Notes: generated by a model not told the origin, from the sequence alone. Numbered from the stretch's first letter, positions 1 through 5,052 are shown. The stretch is DNA of 5,539 bases from RGIG3009 sp964470515 (GCA_964470515.1 CAYYDD010000081.1:1-5539); one strand, 5' to 3'. Made by a program: numbers and translations.

Positions 1-179
1 CCACGCTGTCCCACCATATGAAGATCCTTTGTGATTCCGGTGTTGTGGTTGGTCGAAAGGAAGGAAAATGGATGCACTACTCCATTTCAAGTGAAGGAGC
101 GAAGGTTGCCGCAGAAAGTCTGGCAAAACTCACTTCCGTCACCTGTGGTTGCGAAAACAAGTCGTGTTGTGAAAAGTAA
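1..179 (+). CDS. ArsR/SmtB-family metal-responsive repressor, C-terminal part (5' end outside window)
   Basis: Reading frame 3 is open from the window edge to TAA at 177-179. The first visible residues, TLSHHMKILCDSGVVVGRKEG, are the recognition helix and start of the beta-wing of an ArsR-type winged helix (the family pattern is 'QPTLSHHLKIL..AGLV..R+EG.W..Y'). WMHYSIS follows as the wing end, then a short helix. The protein closes with CGCENKSCCEK, which holds four cysteines in eleven residues. In this family a C-terminal Cys cluster usually serves as a soft-metal or metalloid sensor site, so arsenite, Cd or a similar ligand is inferred. The next gene starts like an ArsP-type permease, and arsR-permease pairs are a standard arrangement in which the regulator represses the pair. 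The N-terminal helices are off the window. Family identity is secure; the ligand is not. Confidence 0.88.
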   Translation, partial: TLSHHMKILCDSGVVVGRKEGKWMHYSISSEGAKVAAESLAKLTSVTCGCENKSCCEK

Positions 180-266
180 AGGTAAGTCTTATCTTTTCCG
201 CACGACTTCCCTTAAGGTCTAAATATAGATACATTTCAATATGTTTATGTTTGAAAGGAGATTTTT

Positions 267-416
267 ATGGAAATCTTAAAAACTGCGTGGGATTTCTTTC
301 AAACGGAAATCCTCGGTATGAATTGGCTTAACCGACTCATAGGAACAATTCTGAATGCTTGCGGGGTAGATACCAAGACGAGCAAATACAGCTTGAAGCC
401 GATGTTAAGAAGTTAA
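267..416 (+). pseudogene. ArsP/DUF318-type permease, N-terminal fragment fused out of frame to recombinase DNA
   Basis: ATG at 267 is preceded by AAAGGAG (254-260) at a 6-base spacing, so this is a genuine start. The product begins MEILKTAWDFFQTEILGMNW and continues LNRLIGTILNACGVDT, which matches the start of the PF03773 permease family (ArsP-like transporters, normally about 300 aa or more with several membrane helices). After about residue 36 the similarity stops. The frame then runs through recombinase DNA for 13 meaningless residues to TAA at 414-416. Only the first amphipathic/membrane-proximal segment remains, so no transport function is possible. The intact gene would have exported a metal(loid) or organoarsenical under control of the upstream ArsR regulator. 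The break lies at 361-374, where permease and recombinase sequence share about 10 bases. Confidence 0.8.
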
Positions 417-628
417 AAGAGACTCTTAACCAAACGGTTGCAAGCAAGGACAACGCAGAGCGTTGGATTTCTATTATCCGTAAGTACACGAACCTTACCG
501 AATTGACGGCACCCCTGCTCAATGAACTTATTGACAAAATTGTGGTACACGAAGCCACAAAGGACGAAAACGGGGAGAGAGTACAGGTAATTGACATCTA
601 CTACCGTTTCGTCGGAATAGTTGATTAA
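359..628 (+). pseudogene. Large serine recombinase, C-terminal fragment (DUF4368-type tail)
   Basis: From about 365 the frame reads GRYQDEQIQLEADVKKLKET, then LNQTVASKDNAERWISIIRK, then YTNLTELTAPLLNELIDKIV, and ends VQVIDIYYRFVGIVD before TAA at 626-628. The heptad-rich coiled coil followed by the 'LT..LLNELIDKI.VHE' and 'IDIYYRFVG' motifs is the typical C-terminal end of TndX/TnpX-like large serine recombinases with a DUF4368 tail. Those proteins are about 500-550 aa; the catalytic resolvase domain, recombinase domain and zinc ribbon are all missing. The TTG at 359 is only where the open frame begins, since no ribosome binding site precedes it. In conjugative and mobilisable elements this gene normally lies at one end of the element, which fits the second junction about 60 bases downstream. 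Not functional as it stands. Confidence 0.85.
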
Positions 629-637
629 AAACACACC

Positions 638-662
638 GATTTGCCCCTGAAAAGGGCAAATC
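638..662 (+). terminator. Hairpin terminator behind the recombinase fragment
   Basis: Perfect 9-bp inverted repeat: GATTTGCCC at 638-646 and GGGCAAATC at 654-662, with a 7-base loop. It begins ten bases after the recombinase stop. The following sequence (TTACATACTGTATCTTTAATT) is AT-rich but lacks an uninterrupted T-run, so efficiency is uncertain. It probably marks the end of the recombinase transcript and lies just inside the presumed end of the integrated element. Confidence 0.6.
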
Positions 663-685
663 TTACATACTGTATCTTTAATTAA

Positions 686-1149
686 GGAAAACGGGTGAAA
701 CCGCTCCCGATATCAAACAAGCTCAGATATTATCTCGGATCTTTAATGTGAGTCTGGATGAACTCACAGGTAACGATACCAAGGAAGTCATTTATGAAAA
801 GGTCAGCAATACTGAGAAGCTGGCGGCGATCGTAATAAAGATATTAAAAGTATTAGGAATGCTAATTTTAGTGTCAATCGCGGCTACAATCATCAGCAAC
901 GTTGTGCTTATCGGAGTAAGAACAACTGTAAACGTCGAAGCAGAAAAGACAGAGATGCTTATAACCGAGAGTGTCGGCGAAGAAAAGTATATCATTGAAA
1001 TCGGCTCTGACGGTTCCTTTGAATGCACTGGTCTTACAGTAGAGATGAAAGAAGATATCATCGATCTGATAGATTTTGATGACTTGGAAAAGACAGCAGA
1101 AAGCATCGAGAAGTATTTCATAAAATTACGGGAAGATATAGACCCATAA
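686..1149 (+). pseudogene. XRE-family regulator with one membrane segment, 5' end lost at an element junction
   Basis: The frame from 688 reads KTGETAPDIKQAQILSRIFN and then VSLDELTGND. This is the last part of an XRE/Cro helix-turn-helix domain (compare 'WE.GE..PDI..L..LA..F.VSLDEL'). The first HTH helices and the start codon are missing; upstream there is a TAA at 679-681. A connector (TKEVIYEKVSNTEK) follows, then a hydrophobic stretch from LAAIVIKILKVLGMLILVSI to IISNVVLIGV that looks like a single transmembrane helix. The remainder is an acidic domain of about 80 residues ending at TAA 1147-1149. HTH plus TM regulators of this build are common in Clostridia. A GTG at 748 could in principle reinitiate, but there is no ribosome binding site in front of it. 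The 402 bases after 748 are otherwise intact, which suggests recent truncation. Confidence 0.75.
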
Positions 1150-1166
1150 CACATACTATATACCCT

Positions 1167-1194
1167 CAAAGGCGCCGCTTCGGGGGCGCCTTTG
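1167..1194 (+). terminator. GC-rich hairpin terminator after the XRE gene
   Basis: Perfect 10-bp inverted repeat: CAAAGGCGCC at 1167-1176 and GGCGCCTTTG at 1185-1194, with loop GCTTCGGG. It lies 17 bases behind the XRE stop codon. The A-rich and T-rich outer arms could allow termination in both directions. Confidence 0.75.
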
Positions 1195-1278
1195 CTTATG
1201 TCCAAACAGAATAGTATTTCAACATCTCGTCCATCTTATTCAGCCATCTTGGCAAAAGTTTCCTCTGTGTTTCGATTA

Positions 1279-1287
1279 TGGTATAAC
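1279..1287 (+). promoter_or_regulatory. Candidate extended -10 promoter for the leader ORF
   Basis: TGG then TATAAC at 1282-1287 fits the extended -10 pattern TGnTATAAT with one mismatch. No good -35 hexamer lies 17 bases upstream (the bases there are TTTCCT). A start near 1294 would lie about 16 bases before the leader ATG at 1310. Confidence 0.4.
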
Positions 1288-1309
1288 AAAACCACCGACA
1301 GAGGTCGGG

Positions 1310-1387
1310 ATGAAAACTAAATATCAAGTGCCACAAATTTTTCAGAGTTTTAAGACTCGTACATACATCGGCACGGAACATTTTTAA
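1310..1387 (+). CDS. Possible 25-residue leader peptide
   Basis: ATG 1310 has GAGG (1301-1304) five bases upstream. It encodes MKTKYQVPQIFQSFKTRTYI followed by GTEHF, with TAA at 1385-1387. I do not recognise the peptide. Its position is what makes it interesting. Codons 15-18 (AAG ACT CGT ACA) form the left arm of a long stem whose right arm precedes a T-run, and the stop codon abuts a second small hairpin. A ribosome on this ORF would therefore control which structure folds, as in leader-peptide attenuation. An alternative is chance, because short ORFs with passable ribosome binding sites are frequent. There is no evidence for the signal it would sense. Confidence 0.4.
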   Translation: MKTKYQVPQIFQSFKTRTYIGTEHF

Positions 1388-1450
1388 GCGAACCGATACA
1401 GTTCGCTCGTTTGTGTTTCGTCTCGACGTAAGTGCGAGTCTTTTTGTTTT
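1352..1450 (+). promoter_or_regulatory. Attenuator-like long-range stem ending in a T-run
   Basis: AAGACTCGTAC at 1352-1362 pairs with GTGCGAGTCTT at 1432-1442: 11 pairs including one G-U wobble. TTTTTGTTTT begins at 1441, as in an intrinsic terminator. Inside the loop are a perfect 7-bp hairpin, AGCGAAC (1387-1393) with GTTCGCT (1401-1407), and a competing partner for the right arm: CTCG at 1422-1425 opposite CGAG at 1435-1438. Mutually exclusive pairings next to a short ORF are the hallmark of transcription attenuation. The mechanism is inferred; the pairings are directly visible. Confidence 0.5.
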
Positions 1451-1477
1451 GCTCTCGCCTTGATTACATAACCAACG

Positions 1478-1506
1478 AAAGGTGGAATGCAGATGATTGC
1501 AGTATA
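1478..1506 (+). promoter_or_regulatory. Ribosome binding site with only a six-codon ORF after it
   Basis: GAAAGGTGGAATGCAG is a strong site, but the ATG codons it serves open only MQMIAV followed by TAG. Either this is a second leader peptide or the structural gene it once served has been lost. A very similar block (GAAAGGTGGATGCA) stands in front of hsdS at 5333-5346. Confidence 0.4.
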
Positions 1507-1537
1507 GTCCTTCCCCAAGAAAAGCAAGGCGTTTATT

Positions 1538-1570
1538 ACGGCAGAAAAGAATGCTCTTTTTCTCTGCCGT
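1538..1570. repeat. Inverted repeat, 8-bp arms
   Basis: ACGGCAGA (1538-1545) is complementary to TCTGCCGT (1563-1570). The A-rich and T-rich inner flanks could extend the stem with mismatches. No T-run follows on either strand, so it is not an obvious terminator. Confidence 0.55.
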
Positions 1571-1709
1571 TACCACACCCACGGATCACCTGTGTGCCGA
1601 TGAAAGCACATTGGCAAGCAAACACCCCGACCAAAAGGAAACAGCCCGTGGGGCAGTTTGAAGACAAGCTCGCAAAGGCAAATCGGATGGTTTGTGGCAA
1701 CTTTTTCAG

Positions 1710-1801
1710 GCTTTTCGATAGGTCGAAAAGCAAGCAGGAGAAAGAGTCGGGGTTGTAAACGCCCCTCGACTCGGTTCACAGCGGACGGCAACGCCGACCG
1801 C
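1710..1801. repeat. Cluster of three adjacent inverted repeats (ori/oriT-like)
   Basis: Three hairpins follow one another. GCTTTTCGA (1710-1718) and TCGAAAAGC (1723-1731) form a perfect 9-bp stem with loop TAGG. GAGTCG-GGG (1744-1752) pairs with CCC-CT-CGACTC (1762-1772) with a 2-base bulge. GCGGACGGC (1781-1789) pairs with GCCGACCGC (1793-1801) with one A-A mismatch and a 3-base loop. No protein frame explains them. Such tandem dyads upstream of direct repeats are typical of relaxase target sites and of replication origins, but the assignment is inference. Confidence 0.55.
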
Positions 1802-1839
1802 ACAAGGGGTTTCGGCATTTTTACTCTTTCCCCAAAGGT

Positions 1840-1900
1840 GGTACCACTTTTGAGGAAAAGGAACCACTTTAGGAGCAGAGAACCGCCAAAAGTACCGTAA
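1840..1900. repeat. Iteron-like 20-bp direct repeat
   Basis: GGTACCACTTT begins at 1840 and GGAACCACTTT at 1860, exactly 20 bases apart. A degenerate third copy, GAACCGCCAAA, begins at 1880. The first copy sits in a near-palindrome (AAAGGTGGTACCACTTT, 1834-1850). Two helical turns of spacing is what iterons for a plasmid or ICE Rep protein, or relaxosome accessory sites, would show. Only two copies are good, so confidence is moderate. Confidence 0.45.
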
Positions 1901-1931
1901 CACAAGGAAAATCATATGCACCAAAAAGTAA

Positions 1932-1961
1932 TAACCGGAAGGTTTTTACACCTTCCGGTTA
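1932..1961. terminator. 11-bp perfect hairpin
   Basis: TAACCGGAAGG (1932-1942) is complementary to CCTTCCGGTTA (1951-1961), with loop TTTTTACA. In the minus direction it is followed by TTACTTTTTGG, so it could terminate minus-strand read-through. In the plus direction there is no T-run. Confidence 0.5.
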
Positions 1962-2021
1962 CATACCACCCACCAATTCTCCGTTAAGAACATCACGGTA
2001 TGCAGGGGGGCTTTTTTATAA

Positions 2022-2056
2022 AAAACGCCGTAGCCCACGCGAGGTTGCGGCGTTTT
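2022..2056 (-). terminator. Strong intrinsic terminator of the minus-strand cluster
   Basis: AAAACGCCG (2022-2030) pairs with CGGCGTTTT (2048-2056), and the inner bases continue pairing (GCC-TAGCC against GGTTGC) with G-U wobbles around a small loop. Read on the minus strand, the stem is followed by a T-rich tract (TTTTTTATAAAAAAG). It lies nine bases past the YcxB stop codon. The A/T-rich flanks on both sides would let it work in either direction. Confidence 0.85.
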
Positions 2057-2065
2057 CAATTTGGC

Positions 2066-3097
2066 TTAATCGGTATAGACGGCCGATTTCCGCCATGTGG
2101 TAAAGCGATTGTAATACGTATCCTGCCGCTCACCGGGACAACGGAAGGTCAGCTTCCAGCACCCGTCCTCCGTCCAGCGGAGCACCGTGCAGACATAGTC
2201 GGCACCACCGGCATACTGCATATACCACTCGGTCGCTGTGTCGTTGTCCTCGATCCATTCGCCCTCCGGATGAGCCCCGCCGTGCGCCTGCTCATAAGCG
2301 GCATAGGTTTTCAGTGTGAGGGGTTCCTGATAGTCGGCAGAGTCATACCGCCGTTGCAGCTGCTCCATCGTGCTGAAATCAACGCTGACGGTAATATCGT
2401 TGCCCGTATACAGCGTGTTGCTGCCATCGGTTGGCGTAAATTGCAAAAAGTACGGCAGGTCAATGGTGCAGGTGCTCTGCTCACCACCAAAGGTGACGGG
2501 GCGGCGGATGTACTGCACACCTTCAAAAACGATAATCACGGTGAAAGCGATGGCCAGGGTGGCCACGGTCACCGCCGTGCGGCGACGGCGCAACTTGGCA
2601 GTAGCCACCGTTTGCCATGGCAGCCGCGTCGTTTGGGATAAGAAATCACAGAAATCCCTGCTCTTACCGACTGTGAAAGAATTTTTCGGCAGTACCCACG
2701 CCTGCCGCGAGCCACCATAAAGGATCAGCAGTGTTTCGGTCTCAACCAAGCGTGTAAGGGACGTATACCGAATTTGCGATGAAGCCATCGGGTGCTCCGT
2801 AGTAAATTCCCCTTCGGCAAAGCGATATATCAGCAGGCCGGTTTGCGAAACGCGGCTTTGCGATTTCCAGCCTCGACCCGCGGCTATAGACGGTGCCCCC
2901 CAATAGATGACCAAGAACATTACAGCGGCACCAAGGCCAAGCAGACAGACCCACACGTCGATCGTAAGGAGAAACACTTGCAGCAATAAACACAGTGCCA
3001 TCGCCGGAAGCACTGCCCTCACACGGCGTTTGGTCTGTACCTCCATAAACTCACGGTATTCCGCACGGTCAAGTGCCACTCTGACTTCCCAGTTCAT
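2066..3097 (-). CDS. YcxB-like membrane protein with an extra C-terminal extracytoplasmic domain
   Basis: The 343-aa reading starts MNWEVRVALDRAEYREF. I chose ATG 3097 over an upstream in-frame ATG (3133) because GGAGG lies ten bases before it and the family begins this way. Residues ~28-66 form two close transmembrane helices. Residues ~90-152 (GLLIYRFAEGEF, SSQIRYTSLTRLVETETLLI, QAWVLPKNSFT...FCDFL) match the YcxB-like C-terminal domain, a PH-like fold of unknown function. Ordinary YcxB proteins end about there at ~170-180 aa. This one continues with a basic stretch (KLRRRR), a third membrane helix at ~174-192, and about 150 residues with many Trp/Tyr and an acidic character, probably outside the cell. 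The start overlaps the stop of the preceding 43-aa ORF by one base (TAATG), indicating translational coupling. No molecular function is known for YcxB. Confidence 0.85.
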   Translation of the reverse strand: MNWEVRVALDRAEYREFMEVQTKRRVRAVLPAMALCLLLQVFLLTIDVWVCLLGLGAAVMFLVIYWGAPSIAAGRGWKSQSRVSQTGLLIYRFAEGEFTTEHPMASSQIRYTSLTRLVETETLLILYGGSRQAWVLPKNSFTVGKSRDFCDFLSQTTRLPWQTVATAKLRRRRTAVTVATLAIAFTVIIVFEGVQYIRRPVTFGGEQSTCTIDLPYFLQFTPTDGSNTLYTGNDITVSVDFSTMEQLQRRYDSADYQEPLTLKTYAAYEQAHGGAHPEGEWIEDNDTATEWYMQYAGGADYVCTVLRWTEDGCWKLTFRCPGERQDTYYNRFTTWRKSAVYTD

Positions 3098-3228
3098 TAC
3101 TCGGTCACCTCCACTATGATGGAAGCACGCCATTCGGCAAAATCCGCAGCATATACGCCGCTTATCTCGTTATCACAACGATACGCCTCCTGCGTGGTAG
3201 TGGTAACAATCTCAAACCGAGCTTCCAT
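3097..3228 (-). CDS. Small ORF resembling a YcxB N-terminus, coupled to the YcxB gene
   Basis: The 43-aa ORF reads MEARFEIVTTTTQEAYRCDN and ends WRASIIVEVTE. GAGGGGG lies nine bases before the ATG, and the TAA overlaps the next ATG (TAATG). The beginning 'MEARFEI....QEAYR' resembles the first strand and helix of YcxB-family proteins (compare MNWEVRVALDRAEYREF of the neighbour). No membrane helices follow. It is therefore either the surviving start of a second, internally deleted YcxB paralogue or a small coupled protein in its own right. Coupling to the downstream gene suggests its translation matters for YcxB expression even if the peptide does not. Confidence 0.5.
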   Translation of the reverse strand: MEARFEIVTTTTQEAYRCDNEISGVYAADFAEWRASIIVEVTE

Positions 3229-3260
3229 AGTGTTTTACCCCCTCAGCCAACACACTCAAA

Positions 3261-3410
3261 TTAAAACAAGCCCTCCGTCAGCACCACGACCATAACGGCG
3301 ATCATACCGCTTATCACACAGCGGCAACGCAACGAATGGGCTACGAAATGCGGCTGGATGGATTGCTCGGACTGCATAGGCAGGAAATGACTGAAGTTAT
3401 CCCCGACCAT
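3261..3410 (-). CDS. Possible 49-aa tail-anchored membrane peptide
   Basis: ATG 3410 is preceded by GAAAGGCG with a 4-6 base spacer. The peptide starts MVGDNFSHFLPMQSEQSIQP, contains a CRC pair, and ends with the hydrophobic stretch ISGMIAVMVVVLTEGLF before TAA at 3261-3263. A C-terminal hydrophobic segment of about 15-17 residues could act as a membrane tail. It lies 65 bases behind the dipeptidase stop and 32 bases before the next small ORF, so it would be part of the same transcript. I do not recognise it. It could equally be an intergenic open frame or the remains of a longer gene. Confidence 0.35.
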   Translation of the reverse strand: MVGDNFSHFLPMQSEQSIQPHFVAHSLRCRCVISGMIAVMVVVLTEGLF

Positions 3411-3475
3411 TTTTCGCCTTTCGTTTTCTGTTGACCGTTAACGTCTTTTCTACCACACGACTATCGCGGTGCTTT

Positions 3476-4822
3476 TCATCCGTTCAACCGATCCAATCGC
3501 GCCACGGCCAATGCAACCGCTGCGGTACCGCCGAGCAGAGCCTCGACCGACAAGCATTCGTCGCTCTGGTGCGCACCACCGTGACCGGCGGGCAGACCCA
3601 AGACCGCTTTATCCCACGGCAGGCTGTGATCCACCGCAAAGGCGTTTTTCAAGCAGCGGGCATAGGTGCCGCCATAGGTCTTATACGGCTGTGCATCCGA
3701 CAGCCCGGCCGCATCGCGGCAAGCACCCAGAATGCAATCCATCTCGTCGCCGCCCTCATCCAGCAAAAAACCGGGGCTGTTGGATCGGATGATCGCCTCA
3801 TAGCCGCGCTCCTCCATCGCCGCAACCAAGCGCGGAATACCGGCCTCGTGATCAAATTCGTTGCCGTAGCGGATATCCAGCGTAAAGACGAGATGACCGT
3901 CCTCCAAACGGGTGATGCCGTTGGCGCAGGTCAGCTTGCCAAACACACCCTCGCTGAAAATATCCACTTCCTCGCCGAAGCAGCCGCACAGCGTGTCCCG
4001 CAGGCCAACCAAAATACGGCGGTCGCCCTCACACAGCGACTCCCGCTCGCACAGTTCAGCCGCCGCCTTGTGCGCGGCGTTGACACCGCGCTCCGGGTGC
4101 GCCGCATGGGCAGCCAGACCCTCAAAGGTAAGGGCCTCACCGCCGACCTCGACTGCCACACGGTCCAGCACCACGTTGTACGCCTGACCGCCGTCAAACC
4201 TTGTCACCTCGGTCAGCGTGTCACGACTGCGGCACTCCACGTGCAGGATGCCCTTCTCACCCACGCTGACGGGGAAATCACTGTCCGGGATGACCGACAC
4301 AGCAGGCTGGCGCTCGTGCTGCACAAACGCTTTCAGATCGTTCATCCCGCCGGTCTCCTCGCTGCCGCCGACAAACACGGTGATGCGGCGGCGCAGCGGG
4401 ACACCCACCGCCTTCAGTGCCTTCAGCGCATACAGCGAGCCGATGATACCGGCCTTGTTATCGCTGACACCGCGACCGTACAGAATACCGTCCTTCTCGA
4501 TAGGCTCAAACGGCTGTGTTATCACCCAATCGTCGTTGACGGGCACCACGTCAGCGTGACCGAACAGACCGATGCCGTCACCCTCGCCCTCGATCACAGC
4601 GATGGCATAACCAAGCTCGTGCTTGACCGTCATCGGGATACCGTTATCGGTAAACAGCTTGGCGGCGGCGGTCAGTGCCTCGTCGGAGGTCTTCCCGAAC
4701 GGCAGACCGTCGGTATTGGCTTTTGCAATCGACGGAATACGCGCCAGAACCATCAGATCACGCACCAACTCATCCCGGTGTTCTTTCAAATAGGCGGTAA
4801 CCGCCGGATACCAGTGTTCCAT
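3476..4822 (-). CDS. pepV: PepV-type M20 metallo-dipeptidase (Sapep family)
   Basis: Predicted cytoplasmic dipeptidase that releases amino acids from dipeptides, including beta-Ala or D-amino-acid ones in relatives, using two metal ions (Zn or Mn). ATG 4822 is preferred because AAAGGAG sits seven bases before it but only one base before the alternative ATG at 4828; the result is 448 aa, close to the family's ~450-470. All M20/PepV metal and catalytic positions are present (numbered from this start): H89 and D91 in GHADVV, bridging D121 in YGRGVSDNKAG, catalytic E155 and metal ligand E156 in GGSEETGG, D180 in PDSDFP, and H418 in GGAHQSDE. The lid-domain His is in AAHAAHPERGVNAA, and GGTYARCLKNA is a PepV signature. 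The ribosome binding site overlaps the stop of the upstream serine hydrolase remnant (TAAAGGAG), so the two were translationally coupled. Looks intact and functional. Confidence 0.95.
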   Translation of the reverse strand: MEHWYPAVTAYLKEHRDELVRDLMVLARIPSIAKANTDGLPFGKTSDEALTAAAKLFTDNGIPMTVKHELGYAIAVIEGEGDGIGLFGHADVVPVNDDWVITQPFEPIEKDGILYGRGVSDNKAGIIGSLYALKALKAVGVPLRRRITVFVGGSEETGGMNDLKAFVQHERQPAVSVIPDSDFPVSVGEKGILHVECRSRDTLTEVTRFDGGQAYNVVLDRVAVEVGGEALTFEGLAAHAAHPERGVNAAHKAAAELCERESLCEGDRRILVGLRDTLCGCFGEEVDIFSEGVFGKLTCANGITRLEDGHLVFTLDIRYGNEFDHEAGIPRLVAAMEERGYEAIIRSNSPGFLLDEGGDEMDCILGACRDAAGLSDAQPYKTYGGTYARCLKNAFAVDHSLPWDKAVLGLPAGHGGAHQSDECLSVEALLGGTAAVALAVARLDRLNG

Positions 4823-4834
4823 AGCCATACTCCT

Positions 4835-4997
4835 TTACAGACCTAATATGTCATACATTTCGTCGCGAATGGGTGCGTTAAACTCACCCATCACCTCGCG
4901 ACACAAGCTGTATTTGAAGCAATCCCCGGATGGAACAGCCGGGAACACCCAGGTTCAGCAGGCCGTGCATCCGCTTTTCAACGCAAGAAAAATTCAT
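4835..4997 (-). pseudogene. Serine hydrolase (class C beta-lactamase-like) reduced to its two ends
   Basis: ATG 4997 has an ideal AAAGGAGG eight bases upstream and a good promoter. The first 23 codons read MNFSCVEKRMHGLLNLGVPG-CSI, which resembles the start of beta-lactamase-family serine hydrolases ('...L...GVPGCSI.V...'). Immediately afterwards the frame drifts into a 14-residue tail ending at TGA (4884-4886). In another frame the same DNA reads CFKYSLCREVMGEFNAPIRD and then EMYDILGL, ending at TAA 4835-4837, which overlaps the pepV ribosome binding site exactly as an operon partner's end would. The simplest reading is a large internal out-of-frame deletion that removed the catalytic SxxK core (~300 codons) around 4916-4930. 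The N-terminal family call is moderately secure; the C-terminal call rests on codon phasing and position. Confidence 0.5.
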
Positions 4998-5005
4998 AGG
5001 AAAAG

Positions 5006-5013
5006 CCTCCTTT
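5006..5013 (-). promoter_or_regulatory. Consensus Shine-Dalgarno of the serine hydrolase remnant
   Basis: AAAGGAGG on the minus strand, eight bases before ATG 4997. This near-perfect anti-16S match settles the start and shows that translation still begins here although the protein is broken. Confidence 0.8.
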
Positions 5014-5023
5014 ATCGCTCTTT

Positions 5024-5052
5024 ATTGTAGCACAACGTAGGAGATTTGTAAA
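5024..5052 (-). promoter_or_regulatory. Sigma-A promoter of the minus-strand cluster
   Basis: On the minus strand, -35 TTTACA (5047-5052), a 17-base spacer, then -10 TACAAT (5024-5029) preceded by TGC (extended -10). Each hexamer has one mismatch to consensus. Transcription would start near 5017, just ahead of the AAAGGAGG, and feed the serine hydrolase remnant, pepV and probably the YcxB genes. Confidence 0.75.

Larger units (their letters stand above)
1195..2021. other. Structured non-coding region, likely control-region remnant of a mobile element
   Basis: About 830 bases contain no ORF I would accept as a protein gene, apart from one 25-codon leader-like ORF. In order it holds an extended -10 motif, the leader ORF, an attenuator-like long-range stem with a T-run, a good ribosome binding site followed only by a six-codon ORF, four perfect or near-perfect hairpins, a 20-bp direct repeat, and another 11-bp hairpin. 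This density of dyads is typical of replication origins, transfer origins or cis-regulatory leaders. The gene each would serve is absent, so the region is best read as the leftover control region of a plasmid or ICE. Which type it was cannot be decided by eye. Confidence 0.6.

Noticed and set aside
221..250. Possible ArsR operator (ACAT-6-ATGT, 231-244) before the permease start
   Set aside because: Only four bases per half-site are symmetric, in AT-rich sequence. Too weak to call.
748..1149. Treating 748-1149 as a complete gene starting at GTG
   Set aside because: In-frame sequence upstream of 748 continues a recognisable XRE helix-turn-helix domain, and no ribosome site precedes the GTG.
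1196..1582. 128-codon minus-strand open frame ending IETQRKLLPRWLNKMDEMLK
   Set aside because: The last ~30 residues look protein-like and the stop sits directly against the hairpin at 1167-1194, so a tail of a lost gene is possible. The upstream part is unconvincing and antisense to the leader/attenuator; no start with a ribosome site.
1432..1758. 108-codon plus-strand open frame (ends ...FFRLFDRSKSKQEKESGL)
   Set aside because: It starts within the attenuator stem, and no internal start has a ribosome site. Several perfect hairpins fall inside it. The C-terminal basic stretch looks slightly protein-like, so a decayed gene is not fully excluded.
2000..2641. 213-codon plus-strand open frame
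   Set aside because: It begins inside the terminator region and overlaps the well-supported YcxB gene on the other strand. No family resemblance.
3431..4846. 471-codon open frame on the plus strand
   Set aside because: It is antisense to the pepV gene, whose minus-strand product has every M20 active-site motif. High-GC codon structure opens the opposite strand. It has no ribosome site or recognisable motif.
4862..4902. Imperfect 14-bp dyad (GTCGCGA-ATGGGTG with CACCCAT, 4-base bulge, TCGCGAC)
   Set aside because: It falls in what reads as the C-terminal codons of the serine hydrolase remnant, before the pepV ribosome site, and has no T-run. Probably a coincidence of coding sequence, although an RNA hairpin ahead of pepV cannot be ruled out.
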